Assembly: GCA_947522695.1 (NCBI GenBank)
Contig: CANNTX010000012.1
Span: 1-29,267, forward strand
Origin: an uncultured Bacilli bacterium
GTDB lineage: Bacteria; Bacillota_I; Bacilli_A; RF39; UBA660
Direction: 5' to 3'
Length of the DNA stretch: 29,267 bases
Both the position numbers and the translations under genes were made by a program. Below, piece after piece: positions 22,499 to 29,267 of this stretch. Numbering within the stretch: the stretch's first letter is position 1; the number at the start of each line of letters is the position of its first letter. Under the pieces are notes generated by a model. It saw only the letters and a program-made list of their open reading frames with translations, ran no database searches and was not told the origin of the DNA.

Positions 22499-24604
22499 AT
22501 GAATAATGGAATTTTTATATTTATAGTATTTTTGGGCATTTTTTTAGGTTCTATAGGATTTCCTTCAAAATCTAAAAATTTTAGTTTTTCAAAAAGTAAA
22601 TATGGTAAATTATATAAATGGAGTATTATATTTTTGATATTTGGTTGTTTAATTACTTTTATGTATGGTGCCAAAATTATTATTAACAAAGTTAATTTTA
22701 ATGATTCTTCTTCAGTTTATTCTCCAGCAGATGGTTTTACAATAGAAGGATACAAAATAGTAATGAATGTTAGTGAAACAAACTCTGTTGATGTTAAAGA
22801 ATATATAAATGTTGATTTCTATGAAGGTGGTCATCATGGAATTTATAAATTTATTCCATATTGGTTAGAGTATACTGACAAGAATGGTACAACAAAATCG
22901 AGAAGATCTACAATTAAAAATTTAAGAGCTGTTGGAGAAAATTATACTCTTGATGTAGTTAATGGTAAAGAAAGAATTAAAATTGGAGATCCTAATAAAA
23001 CTATTCCTAAGGGAATTTATAACTATGAAATAGATTATACTTATGATATGGGATCTGATCCTTATAATGATTTTGATGAATTTATTTTTCATGCATTTGG
23101 GGATTTTTGGGGAACAGAAATTAAAAATGCATCACTTATAATTAATTTACCTAAATCTTTTGATGTTCAAAATAAAATAAAATTTTATGCTGATAAATAC
23201 AGAAGGCAAGATATTACTTCATATGTTGATTATTATGTTAGTGGTAATACTATTTATGCTAATTTGTCTTCTGATTATAAATTAAACAATTCTTTAACTA
23301 TAGATTTAGTATTACCTGATGGATATTTTGTACAAGGAAGTAATAATTATGGAATTGTATCTTTAATTCTTTGTTCTATATGTATATTTTTTATGATAAT
23401 AATGATTATTTTATGGAAAAAGTATGGTAAAGATTTAAATAAAATTTCCGAAACTGTGGAATTTTATCCTCCAGAGAATTTAGATGCTGCTGAAATTGGT
23501 TATTTATATAAAAAAGATGTTGGTATTAAACTATCAGTTGCTTTAATTGTAGAACTTGCTAGTAAAGGTTTAATTAAAATAGTAGATTCTTATGATAAGT
23601 CAAAACTTACTATAATTAAAACCAATAATAATGATTTTAATACTAATAAAAAAAGAGAAATAAAAATTGTGAAATTAAAAGAATATGATTATCATTTATT
23701 TGATACTCATATTAATGTATCTAAACTTATGAGTGATTATTTTCCAAATAATACAACTGAAAATATTATAACTCGTGATTTTGATAAGTTTTATGATGAT
23801 TCAAAATGTTTGGTTGATAATGGTTATATAAAAATTGTAAGTGATAATATAGATCAGTATTCTCAAGAAGAAATTAATTCATTAAAAAAAGAATTATCTT
23901 TAAATGAAACTAAAGATAAAGAAAAAATGAGTTCTAATGAAGAAATTGTTTATAAGTATCTTTTTGCTGATTCAAATGTAACTATTTTATCTGAAAATAA
24001 AAATTTTTATAAATCTTTTGGAGAAATTGCTGAAAATTTGAAAAATAAATTTGATGATAAAATTAATGATTTGACTTCGTCTAAATATATGTTAATTACT
24101 AGTATTGGACTTTTAACTTGTATAATTTTGTGGGGACTTTCATATTTTAAATTTGAAGATTTAAATCCAAGTTTTAATATTTTGTATATTATTTCTTTTG
24201 TTTCTAATATATTTAGTCTTATCTTTGTAATATTAATGAAAAGAAAAAATTTATATGGAGAACAGATAACAGCAAAAATTAATGGTTTTAAAAGATATTT
24301 GGAAATGGCTGAAAAAAATCAATTAGAAATGTTGGTTGAACAAAACCCAAATTATTATTATGATATATTACCATATGCTTATGTATTAAATGTTTCTAAA
24401 AAGTGGATAAAGAAATTTGAGAATATCCCTCTTCCTACTAATATGGGTGACTTAAATTATGATAATATAGATTTACTTGATAATTTATCTTATTCTGTAA
24501 TTACTAATTCATTAAGTTCTTCATCTTCTGGATCATCTAGTAGTGGTGGATGTTCTTCTTGTGGTGGCGGTTGTTCTTCTTGTGGCGGCGGTGGTTCATG
24601 GTAG
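22499..24604 (+). CDS. DUF2207 membrane protein with a Cys-rich CSSCGGG repeat tail
   Basis: The 701-residue protein has two N-terminal helices (about 4-19 and 41-60), then an extracytoplasmic DUF2207 domain (about 75-275) with 'HHGIYKFIPYWLEY' and 'YNYEIDYTYDMG', and a helix (about 283-305). A cytoplasmic middle starts 'EFYPPENLDAAEIGYLY', two helices follow (about 523-541 and 552-574), and a final soluble part ends 'YYYDILPYAYVLNVSKKW'. DUF2207 proteins usually end in Gly/Ser runs; this one ends with a Ser/Gly run carrying two tandem CSSCGGG units (Cys 685, 688, 692, 695) and 'GGSW'. A radical SAM/SPASM gene overlaps its end by seven bases, so the tail is a likely modification substrate. 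GAGG precedes the ATG. Confidence 0.85.
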   Translation: MNNGIFIFIVFLGIFLGSIGFPSKSKNFSFSKSKYGKLYKWSIIFLIFGCLITFMYGAKIIINKVNFNDSSSVYSPADGFTIEGYKIVMNVSETNSVDVKEYINVDFYEGGHHGIYKFIPYWLEYTDKNGTTKSRRSTIKNLRAVGENYTLDVVNGKERIKIGDPNKTIPKGIYNYEIDYTYDMGSDPYNDFDEFIFHAFGDFWGTEIKNASLIINLPKSFDVQNKIKFYADKYRRQDITSYVDYYVSGNTIYANLSSDYKLNNSLTIDLVLPDGYFVQGSNNYGIVSLILCSICIFFMIIMIILWKKYGKDLNKISETVEFYPPENLDAAEIGYLYKKDVGIKLSVALIVELASKGLIKIVDSYDKSKLTIIKTNNNDFNTNKKREIKIVKLKEYDYHLFDTHINVSKLMSDYFPNNTTENIITRDFDKFYDDSKCLVDNGYIKIVSDNIDQYSQEEINSLKKELSLNETKDKEKMSSNEEIVYKYLFADSNVTILSENKNFYKSFGEIAENLKNKFDDKINDLTSSKYMLITSIGLLTCIILWGLSYFKFEDLNPSFNILYIISFVSNIFSLIFVILMKRKNLYGEQITAKINGFKRYLEMAEKNQLEMLVEQNPNYYYDILPYAYVLNVSKKWIKKFENIPLPTNMGDLNYDNIDLLDNLSYSVITNSLSSSSSGSSSSGGCSSCGGGCSSCGGGGSW
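24551..24592 (+). repeat. 21-base tandem repeat encoding CSSCGGG twice
   Basis: Two 21-base units (24551-24571 and 24572-24592) differ at one position and encode the heptapeptide CSSCGGG twice. The G-rich end (GGCGGCGGTGG) also supplies the only plausible ribosome site for the radical SAM gene. Confidence 0.9.
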
Positions 24605-25587
24605 GTAAGTTTATTTTACAATGGCACTTGAGTGAAGTTTGTAATTTAAAATGTTTACATTGCTATCAAAAAGAACATAAACCAGTTTCATTATCATATC
24701 GGCAATTGATGTTAATTCTTAATCAATATAGAGAACTTTTAAAAATATTAAATATTAAAGGACATATAAATTTAACTGGTGGAGAACCTCTTTGTTCTCC
24801 TTATCTTTTTAATATATTAAATGAATTTAAAAAGGATAAAGATTTATATTCATTTTCTATTCTAACAAATGGTACACTAATTAATGATGATTTAGCTAAA
24901 AAAATAAGTGAATATAATCCCGAATATGTTCAAGTTAGTTTAGAGGGAAGTAAAAAAACTAATGATTATATTAGAGGTAAAAATGTATATAAAAAAGTAG
25001 CAAATGCGGTTAAAATTTTGAAAAAATATGGTTTATTTGTTTCATTATCATTTACAGCTACTAAAATTAATTATAAAGAATTTCCTAAAGTCGTTAAATT
25101 TGCGGAAAAATATGGTGTTGATAATGTTTGGTCAGATCGTTTTATTCCATTAAATAAAAGTGATGATATAGATTTACAAATGTCACAAGATGAAACAACA
25201 GAATATTTAAAGATTATGGAAAACGAAAGAATTAGACTAAAATCCAAAAAAAGTAAAACAAACATTTCAATGTATAGAGCTTTACAATTTCAAATGACTA
25301 ATGATTTACCTTATGCTTGTACTGCTGGAAGAAGTCTTTTAACAGTTATGGAAAATGGTGATTTAGTTCCATGCAGGAGAATGCCTATTATAGTAGGTAA
25401 TCTTCTAAAAGATAATATGTATGAACTTTATAAAAATAGTGAGATTTTAAAAAAATTTCAAGAGGATACAACACCCGATGATTGTAAAAGTTGTGAACAT
25501 TCAAAACGATGTGCTGGTGGCTTAAAATGTTTAACTTATTCCATTTATAATGATTTGAATCATAAAGATGTTGGTTGTTCATATTAA
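24598..25587 (+). CDS. Radical SAM/SPASM maturase, probable modifier of the DUF2207 Cys-rich tail
   Basis: The start is ATG 24598, overlapping the DUF2207 stop by seven bases; the frame upstream of it is only the other frame of the repeat tail. The protein has 329 residues. The radical SAM cluster motif is 'CNLKCLHC' (C15, C19, C22), with 'LTGGEPL' (59-65) as the SAM-binding GGE element. The C-terminal SPASM domain has seven cysteines, C241, C259, C296, C299, C305, C311 and C327, in the C-x12-G-x4-C then C-x2-C-x5-C-x5-C then C order, enough for two extra Fe-S clusters. Such enzymes usually make thioether or other cross-links in peptides. No separate precursor peptide is present; the adjacent Cys tail is the candidate. 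Confidence 0.88.
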   Translation: MVGKFILQWHLSEVCNLKCLHCYQKEHKPVSLSYRQLMLILNQYRELLKILNIKGHINLTGGEPLCSPYLFNILNEFKKDKDLYSFSILTNGTLINDDLAKKISEYNPEYVQVSLEGSKKTNDYIRGKNVYKKVANAVKILKKYGLFVSLSFTATKINYKEFPKVVKFAEKYGVDNVWSDRFIPLNKSDDIDLQMSQDETTEYLKIMENERIRLKSKKSKTNISMYRALQFQMTNDLPYACTAGRSLLTVMENGDLVPCRRMPIIVGNLLKDNMYELYKNSEILKKFQEDTTPDDCKSCEHSKRCAGGLKCLTYSIYNDLNHKDVGCSY

Positions 25588-25645
25588 GGTTACAATTTGT
25601 AAATTAATTTTAAATCTTAAAATATTTATTTAAAATTAATGTATG

Positions 25646-25676
25646 AGAATGTTTATTTACATTCTTATATTTTTTT
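25646..25676 (+). terminator. Rho-independent terminator of the DUF2207/radical SAM operon
   Basis: AGAATGT (25646-25652) and ACATTCT (25659-25665) flank a 6-base loop and are followed by TATATTTTTTT. It also touches the end of the convergent broken kinase gene. Confidence 0.68.
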
Positions 25677-26203
25677 AAAGTAATGATTAATATTATCGAA
25701 ATTACTTGTATTAATAAATTTGATATTATGAATAATACATTGTTTTTCTATTTCTTTACTTATGTTGATAAGTTCTTTAATGATTATTTTTAATTCATCA
25801 TCTGTTTTATCAGCAGGCCATCCATTGTGAATATATTTTCTTATTTCGATAAACTTTTTATCAACTGTAGTGTCAGGATATCCTAGAAAATAAATATCCC
25901 ATTTATTTAAATCAATATAATTTATTATATCTTCTGGATATAAATGAGCAGAATCTAAAATATATAAATCATCATCATTATTATCTATTATATTAATTAT
26001 TCTTGATAAAAATAAAGCTAAATTTTTGCTTGAATTTTTATCGATAATGATGTTACTAGTTATTCCTATTTCTGGATAATTATGTTTAAAACTTGATGTG
26101 AAATAATCTATTGGAATATGATTATATTTATATTTTTGACAAATTTTTTAGATAAGTAGGATTTACCTGATTTGGCAACTCCACATATTAATATATTTTT
26201 CAT
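25665..26203 (-). pseudogene. P-loop nucleotide kinase-like gene broken by a one-base deletion in a poly-A run
   Basis: This is the only content, besides a terminator and a promoter, in the 724-base stretch between two plus-strand genes. From ATG 26203 the minus strand reads 'MKNILICGVAKSGKSYLSKK', a start with Walker A (GVAKSGKS), and then reaches TAG after 31 codons. A second frame continues without stops as 'YKYNHIPIDYFTSSF', 'YPEIGITSNI', 'DLYILDSAHLYPED' and 'FLGYPDTT' to TAA 25665-25667. Adding one A to the A6 run (plus-strand T6 at 26144-26149) joins both into about 179 residues. The rest of the frame is undamaged, so the lesion is recent, a sequencing error, or a slippage switch. It resembles small P-loop kinase/NTPases. 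Confidence 0.75.
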
Positions 26204-26281
26204 GATACCTCGTTTTAACTAAGTATATTTTATTATGAATTACTAAAAATTTAAATATTTATTTTGATATTATAGTATGTA

Positions 26282-26290
26282 TGATACAAT
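26282..26290 (+). promoter_or_regulatory. Extended -10 promoter of the phosphatase-superfamily gene
   Basis: TGATACAAT (26282-26290) is an extended -10 element. TTTGAT (26263-26268) lies 16 bases before the TACAAT hexamer. The start of transcription would be about 15 bases before the ATG, with GGAAGG between. Confidence 0.48.
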
Positions 26291-26311
26291 TTGATTGGAA
26301 GGTTGTGAATT

Positions 26312-27424
26312 ATGATAGTAAAAAATAATTATAGTGAATGTATAACGAATTTGGCTTGTTCAATAAGAAAATACTTTAAATTAGATTATAAGCATAACAC
26401 TTTGAGTTATATTGATAAATTATTGGAAGAAAAGCAACCAAAAAATGTTGTTATAATGTTATTTGATGGAATGGGATCGATAATATTGGATAGAACTTTA
26501 GAAAAAGATGATTTTTTTATAAAAAATAAGTTTAAAGAAATAACAACAGTTTTTCCGGCTACGACAACTGCTGCTACTTATTCGGTGATGACTGGTTTAA
26601 ATCCAGTTGAACATGGTTTTTTAGGTTGGTATTCATATATTAAGCCATTAGATGAAGTTATAATGCTTTTTAAAGGAATTAATAAAGATACACAAAATGT
26701 CGATGAAAGATTTTTTGAGGTTAAAGAGAAATATTTTGTTAATAAAACTATTACTGATGAAATAAATGAAAATGGAAAGTATAAAAGTAGAATTTTATTT
26801 CCTTTTGGTGAAAATAAGTATAATGATTTAGATGATATGTTATCAATTATTAAAAATGAATGTGATTTAGATGAAAAAAAATATATTTATGCTTATAATG
26901 ATGAGCCAGATCATTTAATGCATATGGTTGGTCCTGATAATATTGATGTTAAAAATTTAATAAAGGATAGGAATGATAAAGTAGAAAAATTATGTAAGGA
27001 ATTAGATGATACTATAGTTTTTGTAATAGCTGATCATGGTCATATAAAAGTAGATAATATATTCTTGAAAAATTATCCTGATTTAATTAATATGTTAAAA
27101 AGAACGACTTCGATAGAACAAAGAGCAGTTTCTTTTGAAATAAAAGATGGTATGCATAAAAAGTTTGAGAAAAAATTTAATGAGTTATTTGGTAAATATT
27201 TTACTTTGTATAATAGTGAAGAAATAATTAATAGTAAGCTTTTTGGTGATGGAAAGGAAAATCCTTTATTTAGAAGTGCACTAGGTGATTATCTTGCAAT
27301 TGCAGAGTCTTCAAATAAAACTTTAATTATGGATGGCGATGATGAATTATTTTCACAGCATGCTGGTTATACTGATGATGAAATATATATACCGTTAATT
27401 ATTATAGATAAATGTAAAAAATAA
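26312..27424 (+). CDS. Alkaline phosphatase superfamily hydrolase (type I phosphodiesterase/nucleotide pyrophosphatase)
   Basis: The 370-residue protein has no signal peptide. The metal and nucleophile sites are visible: 'VVIMLFDGMGS' (D52), 'TVFPATTTAATYSVMTGLNPVEHGF' spanning about 79-103 with the nucleophilic Thr in the TTT run, 'YNDEPDHLMHMVG' (about 203-215), 'FVIADHGH' (about 243-250) and 'SQHAGYTDDE' (about 349-358). These give the Asp/His set for two metals. Proteins of this group cleave phosphodiester or pyrophosphate bonds; the natural substrate cannot be told. As a cytoplasmic protein it might act on nucleotides or lipid-linked sugars. The gpmA gene follows after 39 bases. Confidence 0.85.
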   Translation: MIVKNNYSECITNLACSIRKYFKLDYKHNTLSYIDKLLEEKQPKNVVIMLFDGMGSIILDRTLEKDDFFIKNKFKEITTVFPATTTAATYSVMTGLNPVEHGFLGWYSYIKPLDEVIMLFKGINKDTQNVDERFFEVKEKYFVNKTITDEINENGKYKSRILFPFGENKYNDLDDMLSIIKNECDLDEKKYIYAYNDEPDHLMHMVGPDNIDVKNLIKDRNDKVEKLCKELDDTIVFVIADHGHIKVDNIFLKNYPDLINMLKRTTSIEQRAVSFEIKDGMHKKFEKKFNELFGKYFTLYNSEEIINSKLFGDGKENPLFRSALGDYLAIAESSNKTLIMDGDDELFSQHAGYTDDEIYIPLIIIDKCKK

Positions 27425-27463
27425 TTTTATATAAGTAATGCTTAATAGAATGGAGAAGGAAAA

Positions 27464-28153
27464 ATGATAAAATTAGTATTAGTAAGACATGGGCAAAGTG
27501 TGTGGAATTTAGAAAATAAGTTTACTGGTTGGACGGATGTTGAATTGTCTAAGCAAGGTATTTTAGAAGCAAAAGAAGCAGGTAAAATATTAAAAGAAAA
27601 AGGATTTCATTTTGATTTAGCGTTTACTTCAGTACTCAAAAGGGCAGAAGATACTTTAGGTTATATTTTGAAGGAAATGGGAGAAGAAAATATTGAAATT
27701 AGAAGAAGTTGGAAGTTAAACGAAAGACATTATGGTGCTTTACAAGGATTAAATAAAGATGAAACAAGAGAAAAATATGGTGCAAAGCAGGTTTTACTTT
27801 GGAGAAGAAGTACAGATGTAAGGCCTCCTAAATTAGAAGAAGATGATTTAAGATATCCTGGTAATGATGAAAAATATAAGGATTTAAATAAAGATGAATT
27901 ACCAAAAACAGAAAATCTTTTAGATACAATAAAGAGAGTTCTTGAGTATTGGAACTTAGATATTAAACCAGAAATAGAAAGCGGTAAGAGAGTTATAATT
28001 GTTGCTCATGGAAATAGTTTAAGAGGATTAATAAAGTATTTAGATAATATAAGTGATGAAGATATTATTAAGTTGGAGTTAGAAACTGGGAACCCGATTT
28101 GTTATGAGTTAGATGAAAATTTAAAACCAATAAGACATTATTATTTAAAGTAG
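27464..28153 (+). CDS. gpmA: 2,3-bisphosphoglycerate-dependent phosphoglycerate mutase
   Basis: The 229-residue protein matches dPGM closely in length and sequence: 'LVRHGQSVWNLENKFTGWTD' (6-25) with the phosphorylated H9, 'LNERHYGALQGLNKDE' (about 84-99), 'RRSTDVRPP' (about 115-123) and the second histidine in 'IIVAHGNSLRGL' (about 178-189). It interconverts 3- and 2-phosphoglycerate in glycolysis in the cytoplasm. GGAGAAGG lies before the ATG. It may be cotranscribed with the phosphodiesterase-like gene, and ends at a strong terminator. This is the safest functional assignment in the window. Confidence 0.97.
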   Translation: MIKLVLVRHGQSVWNLENKFTGWTDVELSKQGILEAKEAGKILKEKGFHFDLAFTSVLKRAEDTLGYILKEMGEENIEIRRSWKLNERHYGALQGLNKDETREKYGAKQVLLWRRSTDVRPPKLEEDDLRYPGNDEKYKDLNKDELPKTENLLDTIKRVLEYWNLDIKPEIESGKRVIIVAHGNSLRGLIKYLDNISDEDIIKLELETGNPICYELDENLKPIRHYYLK

Positions 28154-28169
28154 AATTTATTATTGATAG

Positions 28170-28204
28170 TTACAATTATGAAAGAATTAATTGTAATTAT
28201 TTTT
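28170..28204 (+). terminator. Rho-independent terminator after gpmA
   Basis: TTACAATTA (28170-28178) and TAATTGTAA (28188-28196) pair perfectly around a 9-base loop, followed by TTATTTTT. Confidence 0.72.
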
Positions 28205-28313
28205 AATTATTTGTATTTTTTTAAAATGTTAAAAATATTTGCGTATATTCCAAATGAAATTGGTAGAATATAACTTAGAAAAGTTTAAAATTAAAATAGA
28301 AAGGAGAAAATAT

Positions 28314-28889
28314 ATGCTAGGAGATAAAATTATTAATGAAAGAAAAAAACATAAATTAAGTCAAGAAGAACTAGCTGAGATGATAGGTGTTACAAGACAG
28401 ACTATTTCTAATTGGGAACTTAATGAAACTAGTCCTGATTTAAAACAAGCACAAAAATTATCAAATATATTTGATATTAGTTTGGATGAATTAATTGGTA
28501 GAAAAAATTTACTTTTAGAGAAAATTGATAAAACAGAGAGTAATTCAAAATTGCTTATAAAATTAGTAAAAGTGGTAGGAATTACTTTAGGAACTCTTAT
28601 TTTTATTTTATTATGTGTGATTTGTTTATATATTTATAGTACTAAATATTATACAAGTGAGCTAACATCAAGTGGAGAAGGAAGTACTTGTTATTATAAT
28701 GGTAAAGTAAAAAATTATGTTGTTATGAAGAATAATAATGATGGGACTCTTTCATTTGATATTGATGAAGTAGATATAATAAATGAATTTAATTTGCATA
28801 ATGTGAAATCAGGTGAACCAAAAGAATTATTAGATAAAATAGTTGCTTATATTGAAAATAATGGTGGAACTTGTTTGAAAGATAATTAA
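28314..28889 (+). CDS. Membrane-bound XRE-family (HTH_3) regulator with a Cys-containing outer domain
   Basis: I use ATG 28314, which follows AAGGAG by seven bases; the longer frame from 28239 has no ribosome site. The protein has 191 residues. Residues 1-62 form a classic HTH_3: 'IINERKKHKLSQEELAEMIG' and 'TRQTISNWELNETSPDLKQ', then 'ISLDELIG'. One helix (about 83-106) follows, and a C-terminal part of about 85 residues should lie outside, with two cysteines ('STCYYNG' and 'GGTC'). So the DNA-binding head is tethered to the membrane and the outer domain may sense something. Regulated genes are not evident. A terminator closes the gene. Confidence 0.85.
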   Translation: MLGDKIINERKKHKLSQEELAEMIGVTRQTISNWELNETSPDLKQAQKLSNIFDISLDELIGRKNLLLEKIDKTESNSKLLIKLVKVVGITLGTLIFILLCVICLYIYSTKYYTSELTSSGEGSTCYYNGKVKNYVVMKNNNDGTLSFDIDEVDIINEFNLHNVKSGEPKELLDKIVAYIENNGGTCLKDN

Positions 28890-28894
28890 CTTAT

Positions 28895-28929
28895 AAAGGA
28901 TCAATATGAATAATTGATTCTTTTGTTTT
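28895..28929 (+). terminator. Rho-independent terminator after the XRE gene
   Basis: AAAGGATCAAT (28895-28905) pairs with ATTGATTCTTT (28913-28923) with one G-T pair, followed by TTTTGTTTT overlapping the stem end. Confidence 0.72.
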
Positions 28930-29047
28930 AATAGATTTAAATTTAAAAATTATAGATAAGGAAAATAAATTTTTAATGCTAATTTATGGCAAGATAATGT
29001 AAATGTTTTTTCTATTTTTATATATTAAATATAAATGTATGTTAAAA

Positions 29048-29076
29048 TTGGTTATAGATATATATGTTATTATAGA
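29048..29076 (+). promoter_or_regulatory. Possible promoter of the ybaK-like gene
   Basis: TTGGTT (29048-29053), 17 bases, TATAGA (29071-29076). Both boxes are imperfect. A small hairpin GTGG-ATTA-CCAC (29095-29106) lies in the leader. I see nothing else in the stretch 28930-29127. Confidence 0.33.
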
Positions 29077-29127
29077 TTTAAATTGAATGAATATGTGGAT
29101 TACCACTGATGTTAAAGGAAAATATGT

Positions 29128-29267
29128 ATGGAAAAAACAAATGTGATGAGAATATTAGATCAAAAGAAAATAAAGTATAATGAATATTTCTATGGTGATA
29201 CTGAAGCAGTAAGTGGTGTGGATGTTGCAAGTGTTTTAAATGAGGATCCAAATAAGGTGTTTAAAAC
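29128..29267 (+). CDS. ybaK: YbaK/EbsC-family aminoacyl-tRNA deacylase, cut by the window end
   Basis: Only the first 46 codons are inside the window. They read 'TNVMRILDQKKIKYNEYFY', then 'AVSGVDVASVLNEDPNKVFK', which is the typical start of YbaK/EbsC proteins (K-T-N-A-x-R-x-L-x-x-x-x-I-x-Y, then V-A-x-x-L-x-x-D-P-x-x-V-F-K-T). Members hydrolyse mischarged Cys-tRNA(Pro), or related misacylated tRNAs, as a quality-control step in the cytoplasm. AAAGGA precedes the ATG at proper spacing; the ATG four bases earlier is out of frame. The catalytic lysine region lies beyond the edge, so activity cannot be judged. Confidence 0.82.
   Translation, partial: MEKTNVMRILDQKKIKYNEYFYGDTEAVSGVDVASVLNEDPNKVFK

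Noticed and set aside
22306..22689. 127-codon open frame on the minus strand
   Set aside because: It spans the end of the aldolase-like gene and the start of the DUF2207 gene, both well supported on the plus strand. Its protein is Ile/Leu/Lys-rich without any pattern, as expected of a shadow frame in AT-rich DNA.
24550..24597. Longer N-terminus for the radical SAM protein
   Set aside because: The 16 extra residues are just the other frame of the Cys-tail repeat (Trp/Phe/Arg-rich), have no ribosome site, and are absent from the expected family start.
13..29128. Mycoplasma-type code (UGA as Trp) given the low GC
   Set aside because: Several genes end in TGA at sensible places, including start-stop overlaps (17237-17240), and Trp is written TGG throughout.

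Overview
The window looks like a piece of chromosome from a very AT-rich (roughly a quarter G+C by eye) Gram-positive-type bacterium of the low-GC Bacillota. An uncultured gut Bacilli lineage (RF39 or Erysipelotrichia-like) is my best guess. The reasons are the strong A/T-ending codon bias, AGGAGG-type ribosome binding sites, and the mix of families: MBOAT/DHHW envelope acylation, a SipW-type signal peptidase with TasA-like substrates, VanZ, DUF2207 and an ECF sigma cassette. UGA is used as a stop (for example at 7305-7307, 13944-13946, 17238-17240 and 22418-22420), so the code is standard, not the Mycoplasma code. No rRNA, tRNA, CRISPR array, insertion sequence or phage module is visible. The taxonomic placement is inference.

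Layout. 13-3826: a DUF4358 protein, an MBOAT acyltransferase and a DHHW (AlgJ/X-like) protein form an envelope polymer O-acylation set, followed by a class I glutamine amidotransferase. 3989-5102 (minus strand): a membrane-anchored ComEC-type metallo-beta-lactamase-fold protein and a DUF3006 protein, ending at a clear terminator. 5266-9257: a tight four-gene cassette encoding a small AAA ATPase, a tail-anchored HExxH protease, a transglutaminase/papain-fold protein with an intact Cys-His-Asp triad, and a 69-residue protein. 9302-9706: a NUDIX hydrolase with its own promoter. 9806-13413: a TetR regulator, an ABC ATPase and two ABC-2 permeases, preceded by two identical palindromic operators. 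13447-14243: a VanZ-family protein whose first helix is in another frame, and a DUF2500-like protein.

14322-18751 is a secretion/matrix cluster: a TasA-like secreted protein, a signal peptidase of the SipW (Ser-His) class fused to a large membrane domain, a DUF5305-like membrane protein, and a large surface protein. The second half of that surface protein has foreign-looking codon use and a C-type-lectin-like ending. 18775-20478: a small membrane protein, an ECF sigma factor, a membrane-anchored DUF4367-like partner (probable anti-sigma) and a small secreted-type protein. 20567-22420: a HAD-IB phosphatase and a class II aldolase-like fusion.

22499-25587 holds the most striking pair: a DUF2207 membrane protein whose extreme C-terminus carries a tandem CSSCGGG repeat, and a radical SAM/SPASM enzyme whose start codon overlaps the end of that gene. 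This looks like a maturase and its membrane-protein substrate. 25665-26203 (minus strand) is a P-loop kinase broken by one missing base in a poly-A run. The right end holds an alkaline-phosphatase-superfamily hydrolase, phosphoglycerate mutase (gpmA), a membrane-bound XRE regulator, and the start of a YbaK-type tRNA-editing protein cut by the window edge.
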